NCBI RefSeq assembly: GCF_004348455.1
Contig: NZ_SMKA01000023.1
Coordinates: forward strand, 1 to 57,909
Origin: Kribbella albertanoniae
Lineage (GTDB): Bacteria; Actinomycetota; Actinomycetes; Propionibacteriales; Kribbellaceae
Direction: 5' to 3'
Length of the DNA stretch: 57,909 bases
Positions 26,397 through 34,715 of the stretch are shown here, in pieces (the stretch's first letter is position 1; every line of letters begins with the position of its first letter). The notes beneath the pieces were generated by a model, which did not search any database, had not been told where the DNA came from, and saw only the letters and a list, made by a program, of their open reading frames with translations. The position numbers and the translations under genes are program-made.

Positions 26397-26421
26397 GATT
26401 CCTTACTCGTGGGTGAGAGGG

Positions 26422-27732
26422 TCAGCCGTTGAACAGACGGATCGGGTTCACGATGTCGGCGATGACGAGCAGCACACCCATCACCGTGATCACGCTCGCC
26501 ATCACGTACGCGATCGGGAGCAGTTTGGCGACGTCGACGTACCCGGGGTCAGGGCGGCCGAACAGCCTGGCGAAGCCGCGCCGGACGCCTTCCCAGATCG
26601 CGCCGATCATGTGGCCGCCGTCGAGCGGCAGCAGCGGGATGAAGTTGAACAGAGCAAGGAACAGGTTCAGCGAGGCGAGCAGCGAGACGCCGAAGGCGAG
26701 CCGCTCACCGACGGTCCAGGACTGGTTCGCCGCGACCTCACCAGCCACCCGGCTGGCGCCGACCACACTCATCGGGCCGTTCTTGTCACGCTCACCGCCG
26801 ACGATGGACTTCGCGACACCGACCAGCTTCTCCGGGAAGTTCCCGATCGCCTTGACGGTGGCGACGGTCAGCTCGCCCATCCGGTCGACCACGTACGCCG
26901 GCCCCTGCCGCTCGAGCTTCATCTCCGGCGATACGCCGAGGAAGCCGACCGAGACGACCTCGTCGGACCCGGCCTCCTTCGGCACCTGGTTCACGATCGT
27001 GTTGGTCTTCAGGGTCTTCTGCTGACCGTTGCGCTCGACAACGATCGTGGCGGGCTTGTCGGTGTTCGCCCGGATCAGCGGGGTGAGCTGCTCCCAGCTG
27101 GAGATCTGGGTGCCGTTGAAGGACAGGATCTTGTCGCCCACCTGGAAGCCCGCGGTCTTGGCCGGCGACACCTTGTCGGTGTCGGTGCACTTGCGCTCCG
27201 CGCTGGCCTGGCTCGCCGGGATCACGCAGTCCGTGACGGTGGAGACGGTCGTCTGCGCGACTCCGGCGCCGTACAGCATGAAGAGACCGCCGAACAGGAC
27301 GAACGCGATCGCGACGTTGACCAGCGGGCCGGAGGCCATCACGATCAGCTTCTGCCACCACGGCTTCTGGTAGAAGAGCCGCCCGTTGTCGGCCGGGTCG
27401 ATGGTCTCGTACTCCGCGTTGCGGGCGTTCTCGGCGATCGACTGGATCGGGCCGGTGCTTGCCTTCCGCACCTTGCCGGGGTCCGCTCCCTTAGCGGGCG
27501 GCAGCATCCCGATGATCCGGACGAAACCACCGGCCGGGATCGCCTTGAAGCCGTACTCGGTCTCGCCGCGCTTGGTCGACCAGACCGTCCGGCCGAATCC
27601 GACGAAGAACTGGGTCACCTTCATCCCGAACGCCTTGGCCGGGAGCATGTGACCCATCTCGTGCAAGGCCACCGACGCGATGATGCCGAGGGCGAAGGCC
27701 AGGATGCCGAGGAAGGTGAGCAGTGCGGTCAT
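26422..27732 (-). CDS. Site-2 intramembrane metalloprotease (RseP/Rip1 family)
   Basis: The 436-residue M50 protease has the zinc motif HEMGH in the first membrane segment ([17 protein letters not shown]), [16 protein letters not shown], a periplasmic PDZ domain ([20 protein letters not shown] to IVVERNGQ), and the second catalytic motif [14 protein letters not shown]. It cleaves membrane anti-sigma factors or regulators within the bilayer; mycobacterial Rip1 is the family model. The ATG overlaps the dxr stop (ATGA). Substrates are not encoded in the window. Confidence 0.95.
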   Translation of the reverse strand: MTALLTFLGILAFALGIIASVALHEMGHMLPAKAFGMKVTQFFVGFGRTVWSTKRGETEYGFKAIPAGGFVRIIGMLPPAKGADPGKVRKASTGPIQSIAENARNAEYETIDPADNGRLFYQKPWWQKLIVMASGPLVNVAIAFVLFGGLFMLYGAGVAQTTVSTVTDCVIPASQASAERKCTDTDKVSPAKTAGFQVGDKILSFNGTQISSWEQLTPLIRANTDKPATIVVERNGQQKTLKTNTIVNQVPKEAGSDEVVSVGFLGVSPEMKLERQGPAYVVDRMGELTVATVKAIGNFPEKLVGVAKSIVGGERDKNGPMSVVGASRVAGEVAANQSWTVGERLAFGVSLLASLNLFLALFNFIPLLPLDGGHMIGAIWEGVRRGFARLFGRPDPGYVDVAKLLPIAYVMASVITVMGVLLVIADIVNPIRLFNG

Positions 27733-28940
27733 GCGTTCGTGGTCTCCTGTACTCCGGTGATCTCGCGCGCCCGGGTCCGTGCCCAGGCATCCGCGGCCAG
27801 GACGTCGTCGACGGACAGCTCCTCGTACGAGGGTACGTCGTGATCGGTCAGCACCCGGGCGACAGTGTCGACGATGCCGAGGAAGGGCAGCTTCCCGTCC
27901 CGGAAGGCCTGCACGCAGACCTCGTTCGCCGCGTTGAAGACGGCCGGAGCGGTACCGCCGCGGGTCCCGGCCTCACGGGCCAGGCCCACCGCCGGGAACG
28001 CCTCGTCATCCAGCGGGAGGAACTGCCAGGTGCTCGCCGTGGCCCAGTCCCACGGCGGCGATGCGTCCGCTATCCGGTCGGGCCAGCCCAGACCGAGCGC
28101 GATCGGCAGCGTCATGGTCGGCGGCGAGACCTGCGCGATCGTCGAGCCGTCGTGGAACTCGACCATCGAGTGCACCGCCTGCTGCGGGTGGACGACGACC
28201 TCGACGCGCTCCATCGGGATACCGAAGAGCAGGTGCGCCTCGATCAGCTCGAGACCCTTGTTGACCAGCGTCGCGGAGTTGATCGTGACGACCGGGCCCA
28301 TCGCGAAGTTCGGGTGGGCAAGCGCTTGCTCCACGGTGACCTCGCCGAGCTCGCTGCGCTTCCGGCCGAGGAACGGCCCGCCGCTCGCGGTCAGCAGCAG
28401 TTTGCGGACCTCATCGGCCGCTCCACCGCGCAGGCACTGCGCGATCGCACTGTGCTCGGAGTCGACCGGCACGATCTGACCGGGCTTCACCCGCCGGGTG
28501 ACCACCGGGCCGCCGATGACGAGCGACTCCTTGTTGGCCAGAGCGAGGGTGTTCCCCGCGTCGAGAGCGGCCAGCGTCGGGCGCAGGCCGACCGAGCCGG
28601 TGATGCCATTCAGTACGACGTCGCACGGGGTGGCGGCAAGCTCGCTCGACGCGTCCGGACCGGTGATGATCTTCGGGATCCGGAACTCGCCCTGCGCGTA
28701 TCCCTGGCGCTGGGCCTCGGCGTAGAACGCCAGCTGCAGATCCTGCGCCACTGTGGCCTTCGCCACCGCGACCACCTCGACCTCGAACGCCAGCGCCTGC
28801 TCCGCCAGCAGCCCGACGTTGTCGCCACCGGCCGACAGACCCAGCACCCGGAACCGGTCGCGGTTGCGCCCGATCAGCTCGAGCGCCTGGGTGCCGACCG
28901 ATCCGGTCGAGCCGAGGATGACGACGGTGCGCGGATTCAC
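27729..28940 (-). CDS. dxr: 1-deoxy-D-xylulose 5-phosphate reductoisomerase
   Basis: The chosen GTG at 28940 gives 403 residues, the family length, and starts just before the NADPH fold ([15 protein letters not shown]). The longer in-frame start has no family-like sequence. Further signatures are [24 protein letters not shown] with the metal/substrate Glu, [14 protein letters not shown] and [16 protein letters not shown]. Dxr makes 2-C-methyl-D-erythritol 4-phosphate, the committed step of the MEP pathway. It is first of the dxr-rip-ispG operon and divergent from the DUF1707 gene. Confidence 0.96.
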   Translation of the reverse strand: MNPRTVVILGSTGSVGTQALELIGRNRDRFRVLGLSAGGDNVGLLAEQALAFEVEVVAVAKATVAQDLQLAFYAEAQRQGYAQGEFRIPKIITGPDASSELAATPCDVVLNGITGSVGLRPTLAALDAGNTLALANKESLVIGGPVVTRRVKPGQIVPVDSEHSAIAQCLRGGAADEVRKLLLTASGGPFLGRKRSELGEVTVEQALAHPNFAMGPVVTINSATLVNKGLELIEAHLLFGIPMERVEVVVHPQQAVHSMVEFHDGSTIAQVSPPTMTLPIALGLGWPDRIADASPPWDWATASTWQFLPLDDEAFPAVGLAREAGTRGGTAPAVFNAANEVCVQAFRDGKLPFLGIVDTVARVLTDHDVPSYEELSVDDVLAADAWARTRAREITGVQETTNA

Positions 28941-28969
28941 GTCGCCATCATCCCAGGTGGCCACCCAAG

Positions 28970-29000
28970 GTGACGACCCCGGTGTATGTGACGACCCCGG
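28970..29000. repeat. Direct repeat in the dxr / DUF1707 divergent region
   Basis: GTGACGACCCCGG occurs at 28970-28982 and again at 28988-29000, exactly 18 bp apart, upstream of the dxr start. Tandem sites on nearly the same DNA face suggest cooperative regulator binding. No known motif is recognised. Confidence 0.45.
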
Positions 29001-29024
29001 CCAATTGAGGTGCCGTCCCGACTC

Positions 29025-29039
29025 CGGTACGGCGTACCG
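29025..29039. promoter_or_regulatory. Palindrome overlapping the -10 of the DUF1707 gene
   Basis: CGGTACG-G-CGTACCG is a perfect 7+7 palindrome. Its right arm contributes most of the -10-like TACCGT (29035-29040) placed 7 nt before the ATG. A bound protein would occlude the promoter. GTAC-rich palindromes are common by chance in this genome, so confidence is modest. Confidence 0.4.
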
Positions 29040-29047
29040 TTGGCGGC

Positions 29048-29626
29048 ATGAGTCTGGAGCAGCCGCCGCCCGGTCAACGGGCCTCTGACAACGACCGCGA
29101 ACATGCTGCCGCCGTGCTCCAGGAAGCACACACCGACGGCCGCCTCGACTTCCAGGAGCTGGACGAGCGGCTGACCCAGGTCTACTCCGCCAAGACGCAG
29201 CTCGAACTGCGCGACGCGACCGCCGATCTGGTCCCGGTCCGGGACACCTCCAAGTCGACCGAGGTGACGATCCGCGCCACCCACAGCGCGCAGAAGCGCG
29301 AGGGGGCCTGGCAGGTTCCGGAGCGGGTCGCCGCCGAGCTCGTGCACTCCTCGGCCCGCCTTGACTTCACCGATGCCACAGTTCACTGGCGAGAGGTGAC
29401 CGTCACCGCGAACCTCACCCACAGCTCGATCACGATGATCGTGCCGGTCGGCTGGTCCGTCACCCTCGACGATGTCGAGCTGCACGGCGGCTCCGCTTCG
29501 AACAAGACAGCTCCGGCCGGACCGAACGGCGTACATCTGATTGTGAAGGGCGCTGCGCGCTACAGCTCTCTAACTGTCCGGCATCCGCGCAAACGGCGCT
29601 GGTGGTGGCCCTGGTACCGGAAGTGA
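29048..29626 (+). CDS. DUF1707 (SHOCT-like) domain protein
   Basis: The 192-residue protein begins with a DUF1707 domain ([38 protein letters not shown]), common in actinobacteria and related to SHOCT. A beta-rich C-terminal half follows ([32 protein letters not shown]) that resembles YvqF/LiaF-like C-terminal domains linked to envelope stress. No membrane helix is seen. TACCGT (29035-29040) lies 7 nt before the ATG inside a 15-bp palindrome (29025-29039), and there is no ribosome site, so translation is probably leaderless. The molecular function is unknown. Confidence 0.8.
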   Translation: MSLEQPPPGQRASDNDREHAAAVLQEAHTDGRLDFQELDERLTQVYSAKTQLELRDATADLVPVRDTSKSTEVTIRATHSAQKREGAWQVPERVAAELVHSSARLDFTDATVHWREVTVTANLTHSSITMIVPVGWSVTLDDVELHGGSASNKTAPAGPNGVHLIVKGAARYSSLTVRHPRKRRWWWPWYRK

Positions 29627-29672
29627 GATAAACCTCCCTTCACTGTGGTCTGGTTAGGGCTAGCGTTTGGCC

Positions 29673-30836
29673 ATGACCGTTTCGCTGGATCTCGTTGACG
29701 TCGACTCGCTGCTGACCTCTGAGGAGGTCGATGTCCGGGCGGCTGCGCGGCGGTATGCGGATGAGCGGTTGCGGCCTTCGCTGCCGGAGTGGTTCGAGAG
29801 CGCTTCGATTCCAGCCCGGGAGTTGGCCAAGGAGCTGGGCTCGCTCGGGTTCCTGGGGATGCATCTGACCGGGTACGGGTGTGCGGGGCTGGGGCCGGTG
29901 GCCTATGGGCTGGCCTGTCTGGAGATCGAGGCTGCGGACTCGGGCATGCGGTCGCTGGTGTCGGTGCAGGGGTCGCTGGCGATGTACGCGATCTGGAAGT
30001 ACGGCAGCGACGCGCAGAAGGAAGAGTGGCTCCCCCGGATGTCCGCGGGTGAGGCGATCGGCTGCTTCGGGCTGACCGAGCCCGACTTCGGTTCGAACCC
30101 TGGTGGGATGCGGACGAACGCGCGGCGCGACGGCGACGACTGGGTGCTGAACGGTTCGAAGATGTGGATCACCAACGGCTCGGTCGCTGACGTCGCAGTC
30201 GTGTGGGCGCGGACCGACGAGGGCGTGCGCGGTTTCGTCGTACCGACGGCGACGCCTGGGTTCTCGGCGCCGGAGATCAAGCTGAAGATGTCGCTGCGCG
30301 CCTCGGTCACGTCGGAGCTCGTGCTATCAGATGTGCGTCTGCCTGCTTCCGCCCTACTGCCTGAGGCTTTGGGATTGTCCGGGCCACTGGGCTGCCTGAA
30401 CGAGGCGCGCTTCGGCATCATCTTCGGTGCGATGGGAGCGGCCCGGGACTGTCTGGAGACGGCGATCGCGTACGCCGGTGATCGGACCGTCTTCGACAAG
30501 CCGCTGTCCGGCTACCAGATCACGCAGGCCAAGATCGCCGACATGGCGGTCGAGCTGAACAAGGGCATCCTGCTGGCCGTCCACCTCGGCCGGCTGAAGG
30601 AGAAGGGCACCCTGCGACCCGAGCAGGTCAGCGTCGGCAAGCTGAACAACACCCGCGAGGCCATCGCCATCGCCCGCGAGTGCCGCACCATCCTGGCCGC
30701 CAACGGCATCAGCGGCGAGTACCCGATCATGCGGCACGCCAACAACCTCGAGTCGGTCCTCACCTACGAGGGCACCTCCGAGATCCACCAACTGGTCATC
30801 GGCCAGGCCCTGACCGGCCAGAACGCGTTCCGCTGA
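29673..30836 (+). CDS. Acyl-CoA dehydrogenase, glutaryl-CoA dehydrogenase-like
   Basis: The 387-residue flavoprotein has the acyl-CoA dehydrogenase layout: N-terminal helices, the FAD/substrate signature GCFGLTEPDFGSNPGGM, NGSKMWITNGSVADV, and the C-terminal DKPLSGYQITQAKIADM. The end LTYEGTSEIHQLVIG carries the catalytic Glu in the glutaryl-CoA dehydrogenase position. It oxidises and perhaps decarboxylates glutaryl-CoA from lysine/tryptophan breakdown; the substrate is inferred from the C-terminal motif. TAGCGT lies 6 nt before the ATG at 29673 with a TTCACT 16 bp upstream, a leaderless-promoter pattern. The APH-fold gene follows after 4 bp. Confidence 0.9.
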   Translation: MTVSLDLVDVDSLLTSEEVDVRAAARRYADERLRPSLPEWFESASIPARELAKELGSLGFLGMHLTGYGCAGLGPVAYGLACLEIEAADSGMRSLVSVQGSLAMYAIWKYGSDAQKEEWLPRMSAGEAIGCFGLTEPDFGSNPGGMRTNARRDGDDWVLNGSKMWITNGSVADVAVVWARTDEGVRGFVVPTATPGFSAPEIKLKMSLRASVTSELVLSDVRLPASALLPEALGLSGPLGCLNEARFGIIFGAMGAARDCLETAIAYAGDRTVFDKPLSGYQITQAKIADMAVELNKGILLAVHLGRLKEKGTLRPEQVSVGKLNNTREAIAIARECRTILAANGISGEYPIMRHANNLESVLTYEGTSEIHQLVIGQALTGQNAFR

Positions 30837-30840
30837 CCGC

Positions 30841-31728
30841 ATGCTCGCAGAACCCACGGTCGACCGGTCAGCCCTGCTCAAAACGATCAAGACGTCGTAC
30901 GGCGTCTCCGGCGAACTGACCTTCATCCCGCTCGGCTGGGGCTCGGTCTGCTATCGCCTGGGCGACGAGTACTTCGTCAAGCTGTGGGTAGATGCGGAGA
31001 GCGCGGCCGGTGCCCTCCTCCGCTTCCCCCTGGTCGACCAGCTGCATGGCGCTGGCTTTCGCGTCCCCTATGCGCTGCCGACCAGCACCGGTGAGCTTTC
31101 GGTCTCCATTCCCGACGGCATCGTCGCTCTGTTTCCCCTGCTTCCAGGCAGGTCCCCTGACAGCTGGACGGTGCCCCTGCTGCACCAGCTCGGCCAGGTG
31201 CTGGCCCGGCTCCACACAGTCGTGCCGACAGTCGCCCTCCCCCGTGAGGAGTTCGCCCTGCCGCACGAGGCTCAGCGCGAACGCCTCATCCGGTTGCAGA
31301 CCGCCGTACGGCGGCTGTCGCAGCGTCAGGTCCTGTGTCACACCGACCTGCACAACGGCAACCTGCTGGTGGACGACGCCGGGCAACTGAGTCTGCTCGA
31401 CTGGGAGAGTGCGCGGCTGGCTCACCCGGAGTGCGATCTGGCGCTGTTGCTGCAGACAGCACAGCCTGTCGACACCTATGCGCTCACACACGTGCTGGAG
31501 ACCTATCCGGCCGATGTGCCGCTGCACCTCGACCTGTTCGCGTTCTACCTGCTGCGGCGGTATGTGGCGGACTACTCGGCCAGAGCGTGGCGACTGGAGC
31601 AGCCCGGACTAACAACGGCCGACGAGGCTGAGGCGCGCGAGGGGATGGTGACGTGGGGCTCGGCACAGTGGGACGCGTTGGAGCGGACGCTGGATCTGGT
31701 GCGGGACGCGCTGCGCATGCGGGGGTGA
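30841..31728 (+). CDS. APH-fold phosphotransferase (aminoglycoside/choline kinase-like)
   Basis: The 295-residue protein shows the APH kinase pattern: a small N-lobe with VCYRLGDEYFVKLW (nucleotide Lys), the catalytic loop LCHTDLHNGNLLVDD (HxDxxxxN), and LLDWESARLAHPECDLALLL for metal binding. Members phosphorylate small molecules such as antibiotics, choline or sugars, and the substrate is unknown here. The ATG is 4 bp after the acyl-CoA dehydrogenase stop, so they are co-transcribed, but no shared pathway is evident. Calling it a resistance gene would be unsupported. Confidence 0.85.
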   Translation: MLAEPTVDRSALLKTIKTSYGVSGELTFIPLGWGSVCYRLGDEYFVKLWVDAESAAGALLRFPLVDQLHGAGFRVPYALPTSTGELSVSIPDGIVALFPLLPGRSPDSWTVPLLHQLGQVLARLHTVVPTVALPREEFALPHEAQRERLIRLQTAVRRLSQRQVLCHTDLHNGNLLVDDAGQLSLLDWESARLAHPECDLALLLQTAQPVDTYALTHVLETYPADVPLHLDLFAFYLLRRYVADYSARAWRLEQPGLTTADEAEAREGMVTWGSAQWDALERTLDLVRDALRMRG

Positions 31729-31811
31729 TGCCTTGGGTACAGGGAGTGAAATCCATTACTCCATGTCACGGAGAGGGTCACGGGGCTCAGGAGTTCCGAG
31801 AGGAGTCAGGC

Positions 31812-32111
31812 ATGCGAATCGGAGTCGGAATCGCGCTGGTCACCATCGGCGCCATCATTGCGTTCGCTGTCCGGGACACATCGGGCAGCCTGAATCTGCG
31901 CGCTCTGGGCATCATCGTCATGCTGGCCGGTGCGGCCGGCATCTGGTTGTCCTACCGCCTCGCCAACCCGCGCAACCGCGACGAGGCCACCATGCTCAAA
32001 CCGGACGTCGAGAAGCAGTACAGCGTTGCCCCGCACGACAAGGTCGCCGACACCACCATCGACGTCACCCCCACGCACCTGCGCAAGGATCACAACGACT
32101 TCAGCAAGTAG
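31812..32111 (+). CDS. DUF6458-like small membrane protein
   Basis: The ATG at 31812 is preceded by AGGAGT and gives 99 residues. The longer upstream frame lacks coding character. Two transmembrane helices (IGVGIALVTIGAIIAFAV, LGIIVMLAGAAGIWLSY) form a hairpin, followed by a charged cytoplasmic tail. This matches the small actinobacterial DUF6458 proteins of unknown function. The 3' end overlaps the convergent GNAT gene by 22 bp. Confidence 0.78.
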   Translation: MRIGVGIALVTIGAIIAFAVRDTSGSLNLRALGIIVMLAGAAGIWLSYRLANPRNRDEATMLKPDVEKQYSVAPHDKVADTTIDVTPTHLRKDHNDFSK

Positions 32112-32581
32112 TCACACTCATCGGCATGTGACCGTACGACGCTCCCGTCCGCCGCCTGCTCGGTCCACCGATCAACAACCCGCGCCCCGGACCACAGCTG
32201 GTACCCCAGTCGTTCGTACAGCCGCCGGGCACCGTCGTTCTCCAGCCCGACACCGAGGCCGATCCACGCCCGGCCCCAGTCCCCCGCCAACGCCTCGGCC
32301 GCCCGGACGAGCGCCGTACCGACGCCTTCGTTGCGAACGAACGCGTCCAGCCCGTTGATCTCTGCCGGGTCCTCGGCAGCACGCAGTTCGGCGTACTTCG
32401 ACTGCCGCAGCAGCATGGTCTGCCCCACCAGCGCACCTGCGCGGCGGGCCAGCAGGTAGACGCCGTCGCCGCTCTCCTGCGTCTGCCAGCGGCCCCGCAC
32501 ATGGTGCTGCGCGGCGGACGCGCCGGTCAGCGACTCGATCAACTGATCGACATCTGCACGGGTGGCCGGCGCAATCTCCAT
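32090..32581 (-). CDS. GNAT-family N-acetyltransferase
   Basis: The ATG at 32581 (MEIAPATRADVDQLIE) gives 163 residues with the typical GNAT opening. The frame extends upstream without family similarity. Motif A is INGLDAFVRNEGVGTALVRA (acetyl-CoA pyrophosphate loop) and motif B is LGVGLENDGARRLYERLGYQ. It transfers an acetyl group from acetyl-CoA to an unknown amine. TACGGT lies 6 nt before the ATG without a ribosome site, so the mRNA is probably leaderless. Confidence 0.85.
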   Translation of the reverse strand: MEIAPATRADVDQLIESLTGASAAQHHVRGRWQTQESGDGVYLLARRAGALVGQTMLLRQSKYAELRAAEDPAEINGLDAFVRNEGVGTALVRAAEALAGDWGRAWIGLGVGLENDGARRLYERLGYQLWSGARVVDRWTEQAADGSVVRSHADECDYLLKSL

Positions 32582-32670
32582 CACCCGACCGTACGACGTA
32601 CCTGCGCCCGCCCGCAGCGGGTTAAGCCGAGGCCGGTCAGCTGGGGGGCACTCCACGAGCCGGTACGACG

Positions 32671-32761
32671 TTGAGCACGGGTCAACCATGCGCGCGGCCG
32701 GAATGTGGTTGAGGGGTGCTCAAGGTGAGCCGGCCGGGCGACCTTGAGCATGGTTCGACCA
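32671..32761. repeat. Three 18-bp motifs in alternating orientation
   Basis: TTGAGCACGGGTCAACCA (32671-32688) and TTGAGCATGGTTCGACCA (32744-32761) are direct copies with 3 differences. Between them TGGTTGAGGGGTGCTCAA (32706-32723) is the inverse of the first with 3 changes. The inner ends form a perfect 10-bp inverted repeat, TGCTCAAGGT / ACCTTGAGCA (32717-32726 / 32741-32750). Confidence 0.55.
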
Positions 32762-32852
32762 CTGCGCCGGGGTGCCGGATGGTTGGTGGAGTCTCAAGGT
32801 GAAGCTCGCACCGCGATCCCGGGTCGGAGGGGTTCGCTCTGAGGTTCCCCGT

Positions 32853-32898
32853 AACGTCCGAAAACACGCCGACCATGCCCTCCGATCTTTCGGACGTT
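32853..32898. repeat. 46-bp dispersed hairpin repeat, copy A
   Basis: Outer arms AACGTCCGAAA and TTTCGGACGTT pair perfectly. The loop ends with GCCCTCCGATC, shared with copy B. It lies 30 bp beyond the stop of the SDR gene (leftward), where it may also terminate transcription. Copies B and C are at 53838 and 53900. Confidence 0.75.
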
Positions 32899-32927
32899 GT
32901 GGCGGGGGCGGGCCGAGTACGGCGGTC

Positions 32928-33641
32928 TTAGACCAGGCGGGCGCCGCCGTCGAGGTGGAGGACGGTGCCGGTCAGGAACGGGTTGGTGATCGCGGCTAGG
33001 ACGGCGGTCGAGACGTCGCGGGTGGTGCCGATGCGGCGGGCGGGGTTCCGGGCGGCGGTGTCGGCGAACAGCTTGTCCTTGCCGACGCCGTCCCAGGCAC
33101 CTGAGTCGATGATGCCGGGCGACACGGCGTTCACCCGGACCGGCGCCAGCTCGACGGCGAGGGTCTGGGCCAGGAACGCCACCGCGCCGTTGGTGGTCGC
33201 CGTCACGGCCATCCCTGCTTTGGGGCGCCAGGCAACGATCCCGGAGAAGAGCGTGACGGAGACGGTCGGCCGGAGGTGCTTGACCAGGAGCAACGCGCCG
33301 ATCACCTTCGCGTCGAAGGCGCGGACGATCGCCTCGCGCTCCAGCTTCTCCACCGGAGCCTTCGCCGGCGCATTGGCGAGCGAGATCAGGTGCTCGACCA
33401 CAACCTCCCGCCTGCTGAGTTCGTCGGCCAGTTCAGCGATCGATTCTTCGTTGCTCAGGTCAACGACCGCCGTGGCGACCGTGCCCTCGATGCTTGCGGC
33501 GACAGCCTGTACGGCGTCGGCGCTGCGACCCGTGATGGTCACCTGCGCGCCCTGATCCACGGCGTCCTGCGCCAACTGCCGGCCGATCCCCGAGGATCCC
33601 GCAACGATCAGCAACTGCTTGCCCGCTAGTTCTGTTGTCAT
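32928..33641 (-). CDS. Short-chain dehydrogenase-like protein lacking YxxxK
   Basis: The ATG at 33641 gives 237 residues. The Rossmann motif is LLIVAGSSGIGRQLA, followed by VTITGRSADAV, an SLANAPAKAPV segment in the NNAG position, VNAVSPGIIDSGAW, and the C-terminal TGTVLHLDGGARLV. The catalytic Tyr-x-x-x-Lys is replaced by Thr147-x-x-x-Asn151 (TATTNGAV). So it either uses another chemistry or is a binding or regulatory SDR. It is divergent from a LysR regulator, which probably controls it. Confidence 0.88.
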   Translation of the reverse strand: MTTELAGKQLLIVAGSSGIGRQLAQDAVDQGAQVTITGRSADAVQAVAASIEGTVATAVVDLSNEESIAELADELSRREVVVEHLISLANAPAKAPVEKLEREAIVRAFDAKVIGALLLVKHLRPTVSVTLFSGIVAWRPKAGMAVTATTNGAVAFLAQTLAVELAPVRVNAVSPGIIDSGAWDGVGKDKLFADTAARNPARRIGTTRDVSTAVLAAITNPFLTGTVLHLDGGARLV

Positions 33642-33711
33642 GCCCTCAGCCTCGCCGCCTGCAGGCATCAGCACAAAGACTTGTTTTCGATGTCTGCCAT
33701 AGGCTGCGTCT
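33642..33711. promoter_or_regulatory. SDR / LysR divergent control region
   Basis: The 70-bp gap holds TAGGCT (33700-33705) 6 nt before the LysR ATG, a leaderless -10 candidate. On the other side GAGGCTGAGGGC precedes the SDR start as ribosome site. LysR proteins usually bind such shared gaps at T-N11-A sites; several loose matches exist and I cannot choose one. Confidence 0.45.
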
Positions 33712-34641
33712 ATGCCTACGTTGCGAGCCCTGGAGTGCTTCGTCGCGACCGTCGAGACCGGCTCGATCACCGGGGCCGCCGCCAAGCTGCACCTCTCGCA
33801 GCCCGCTCTCTCGCACCAGATCGCCATGCTGGAGAACGAGCTGGGCTCCCCACTCCTCGAGCGGCTCCCCCGCGGCGTCCGCCCCACGTCCGCCGGACGC
33901 GAGGCGCTCCCGTCTGCGCGAGCAGCCCTTGATGCCGCCGACCGCGTCGTACAGGCCGGTCGTGCCGCCCTCGACGAAGGCGAGCTCCGGATCGGCTGCG
34001 CCGGATCGATGACGGCGGGACTGCTAGCACCACTCCTCCGCAACTGGCGCCGCCGGCATCGGAAGATTCGCCTCGTCCTGCAGGAGCGGTCCAGCGCCGA
34101 CGAGCTCGCCGCGATGGTCACCAACGACGAGATCGACGTTGCGATCTGCCCTCGCCCGACTCGCTGGGACGGCGCGCTCGAACTGCTCGCCAGCGAGGAG
34201 GTTGTGATCGTCTTCGCCACCGACGACCCCCTCGGCGACCAGCCCGGCCCGGTTCCGATCAGCGCGCTGCACGGCTACCCGGTCATCCAGTACGCCGGTC
34301 CGCACGGGCTGGCCGGCTGGCTCGACGGGCTGTTCAGGGAGCACCAGGTGTCCCCGGAGGTCGTCATCCGGACTCGTCAAACCACGACCGCGCCTGCCTT
34401 GGCCGCGGCGGGGCTCGGGGCGGCCGTCGTACCGGTGAGTGGTATTCCGGCCGGGTTCACGGGGTCCGTGCACCGGCTTGATCCGCCGCAGGCGCGGGAT
34501 GTCGTCGCGTTGATGGCTGGACGGAGCGACGTACTGGTCCAGCAGTTCGTCGGCAGTCTGCGCGAGACCGGTCTCCGGATTCCGGCGGCGGTTCTGCGAC
34601 AGTTGGAGGCACGGACCGATGGTGCACGGTCGGGCCGCTGA
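33712..34641 (+). CDS. LysR-family transcriptional regulator
   Basis: The 309-residue protein has the LysR winged helix at residues 1-60 (LRALECFVATVETGSITGAA, LHLSQPALSHQIAMLENELG, PRGVRPTSAG) and a two-lobed effector domain (LRIGCAGSMTAGLL, IDVAICPRPTRWDG, VIQYAGPHGLAGW). It is divergent from the SDR gene, the standard arrangement in which a LysR protein activates its neighbour on binding a small ligand. The ligand is unknown. Translation is probably leaderless. Confidence 0.92.
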   Translation: MPTLRALECFVATVETGSITGAAAKLHLSQPALSHQIAMLENELGSPLLERLPRGVRPTSAGREALPSARAALDAADRVVQAGRAALDEGELRIGCAGSMTAGLLAPLLRNWRRRHRKIRLVLQERSSADELAAMVTNDEIDVAICPRPTRWDGALELLASEEVVIVFATDDPLGDQPGPVPISALHGYPVIQYAGPHGLAGWLDGLFREHQVSPEVVIRTRQTTTAPALAAAGLGAAVVPVSGIPAGFTGSVHRLDPPQARDVVALMAGRSDVLVQQFVGSLRETGLRIPAAVLRQLEARTDGARSGR

Positions 34642-34678
34642 TCGGGCACGGTCCTGACTGCGGCTCGACTCGCGTGGT

Positions 34679-34703
34679 CAACTGGAAAGAAACCTTCCAG
34701 TTG
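34679..34703. promoter_or_regulatory. Palindrome upstream of the PIG-L gene
   Basis: CAACTGGAA (34679-34687) and TTCCAGTTG (34695-34703) are perfect 9-bp arms around a 7-bp centre, ending 12 nt before the ATG at 34716. It can act as an operator, or as an mRNA hairpin next to the G-rich ribosome site. The bound factor is unknown. Confidence 0.5.
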
Positions 34704-34715
34704 CCGGGGGCATGC

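Larger units (their letters stand above)
32582..32927. other. Intergenic region with repeats, no gene
   Basis: This 346-bp gap between two leftward genes holds a cluster of 18-bp motifs (32671-32761) and a 46-bp hairpin element (32853-32898). Short open frames exist but lack coding character. The GNAT promoter is at its left end. Confidence 0.7.

Noticed and set aside
28941-29129. Longer dxr start
   Set aside because: The added ~60 residues have no family similarity and would overlap the divergent DUF1707 gene. The GTG at 28940 starts right at the NADPH-binding fold.
30841-31728. Aminoglycoside resistance gene
   Set aside because: The APH fold alone does not show drug specificity. There is no mobile context, and it is coupled to an acyl-CoA dehydrogenase gene.
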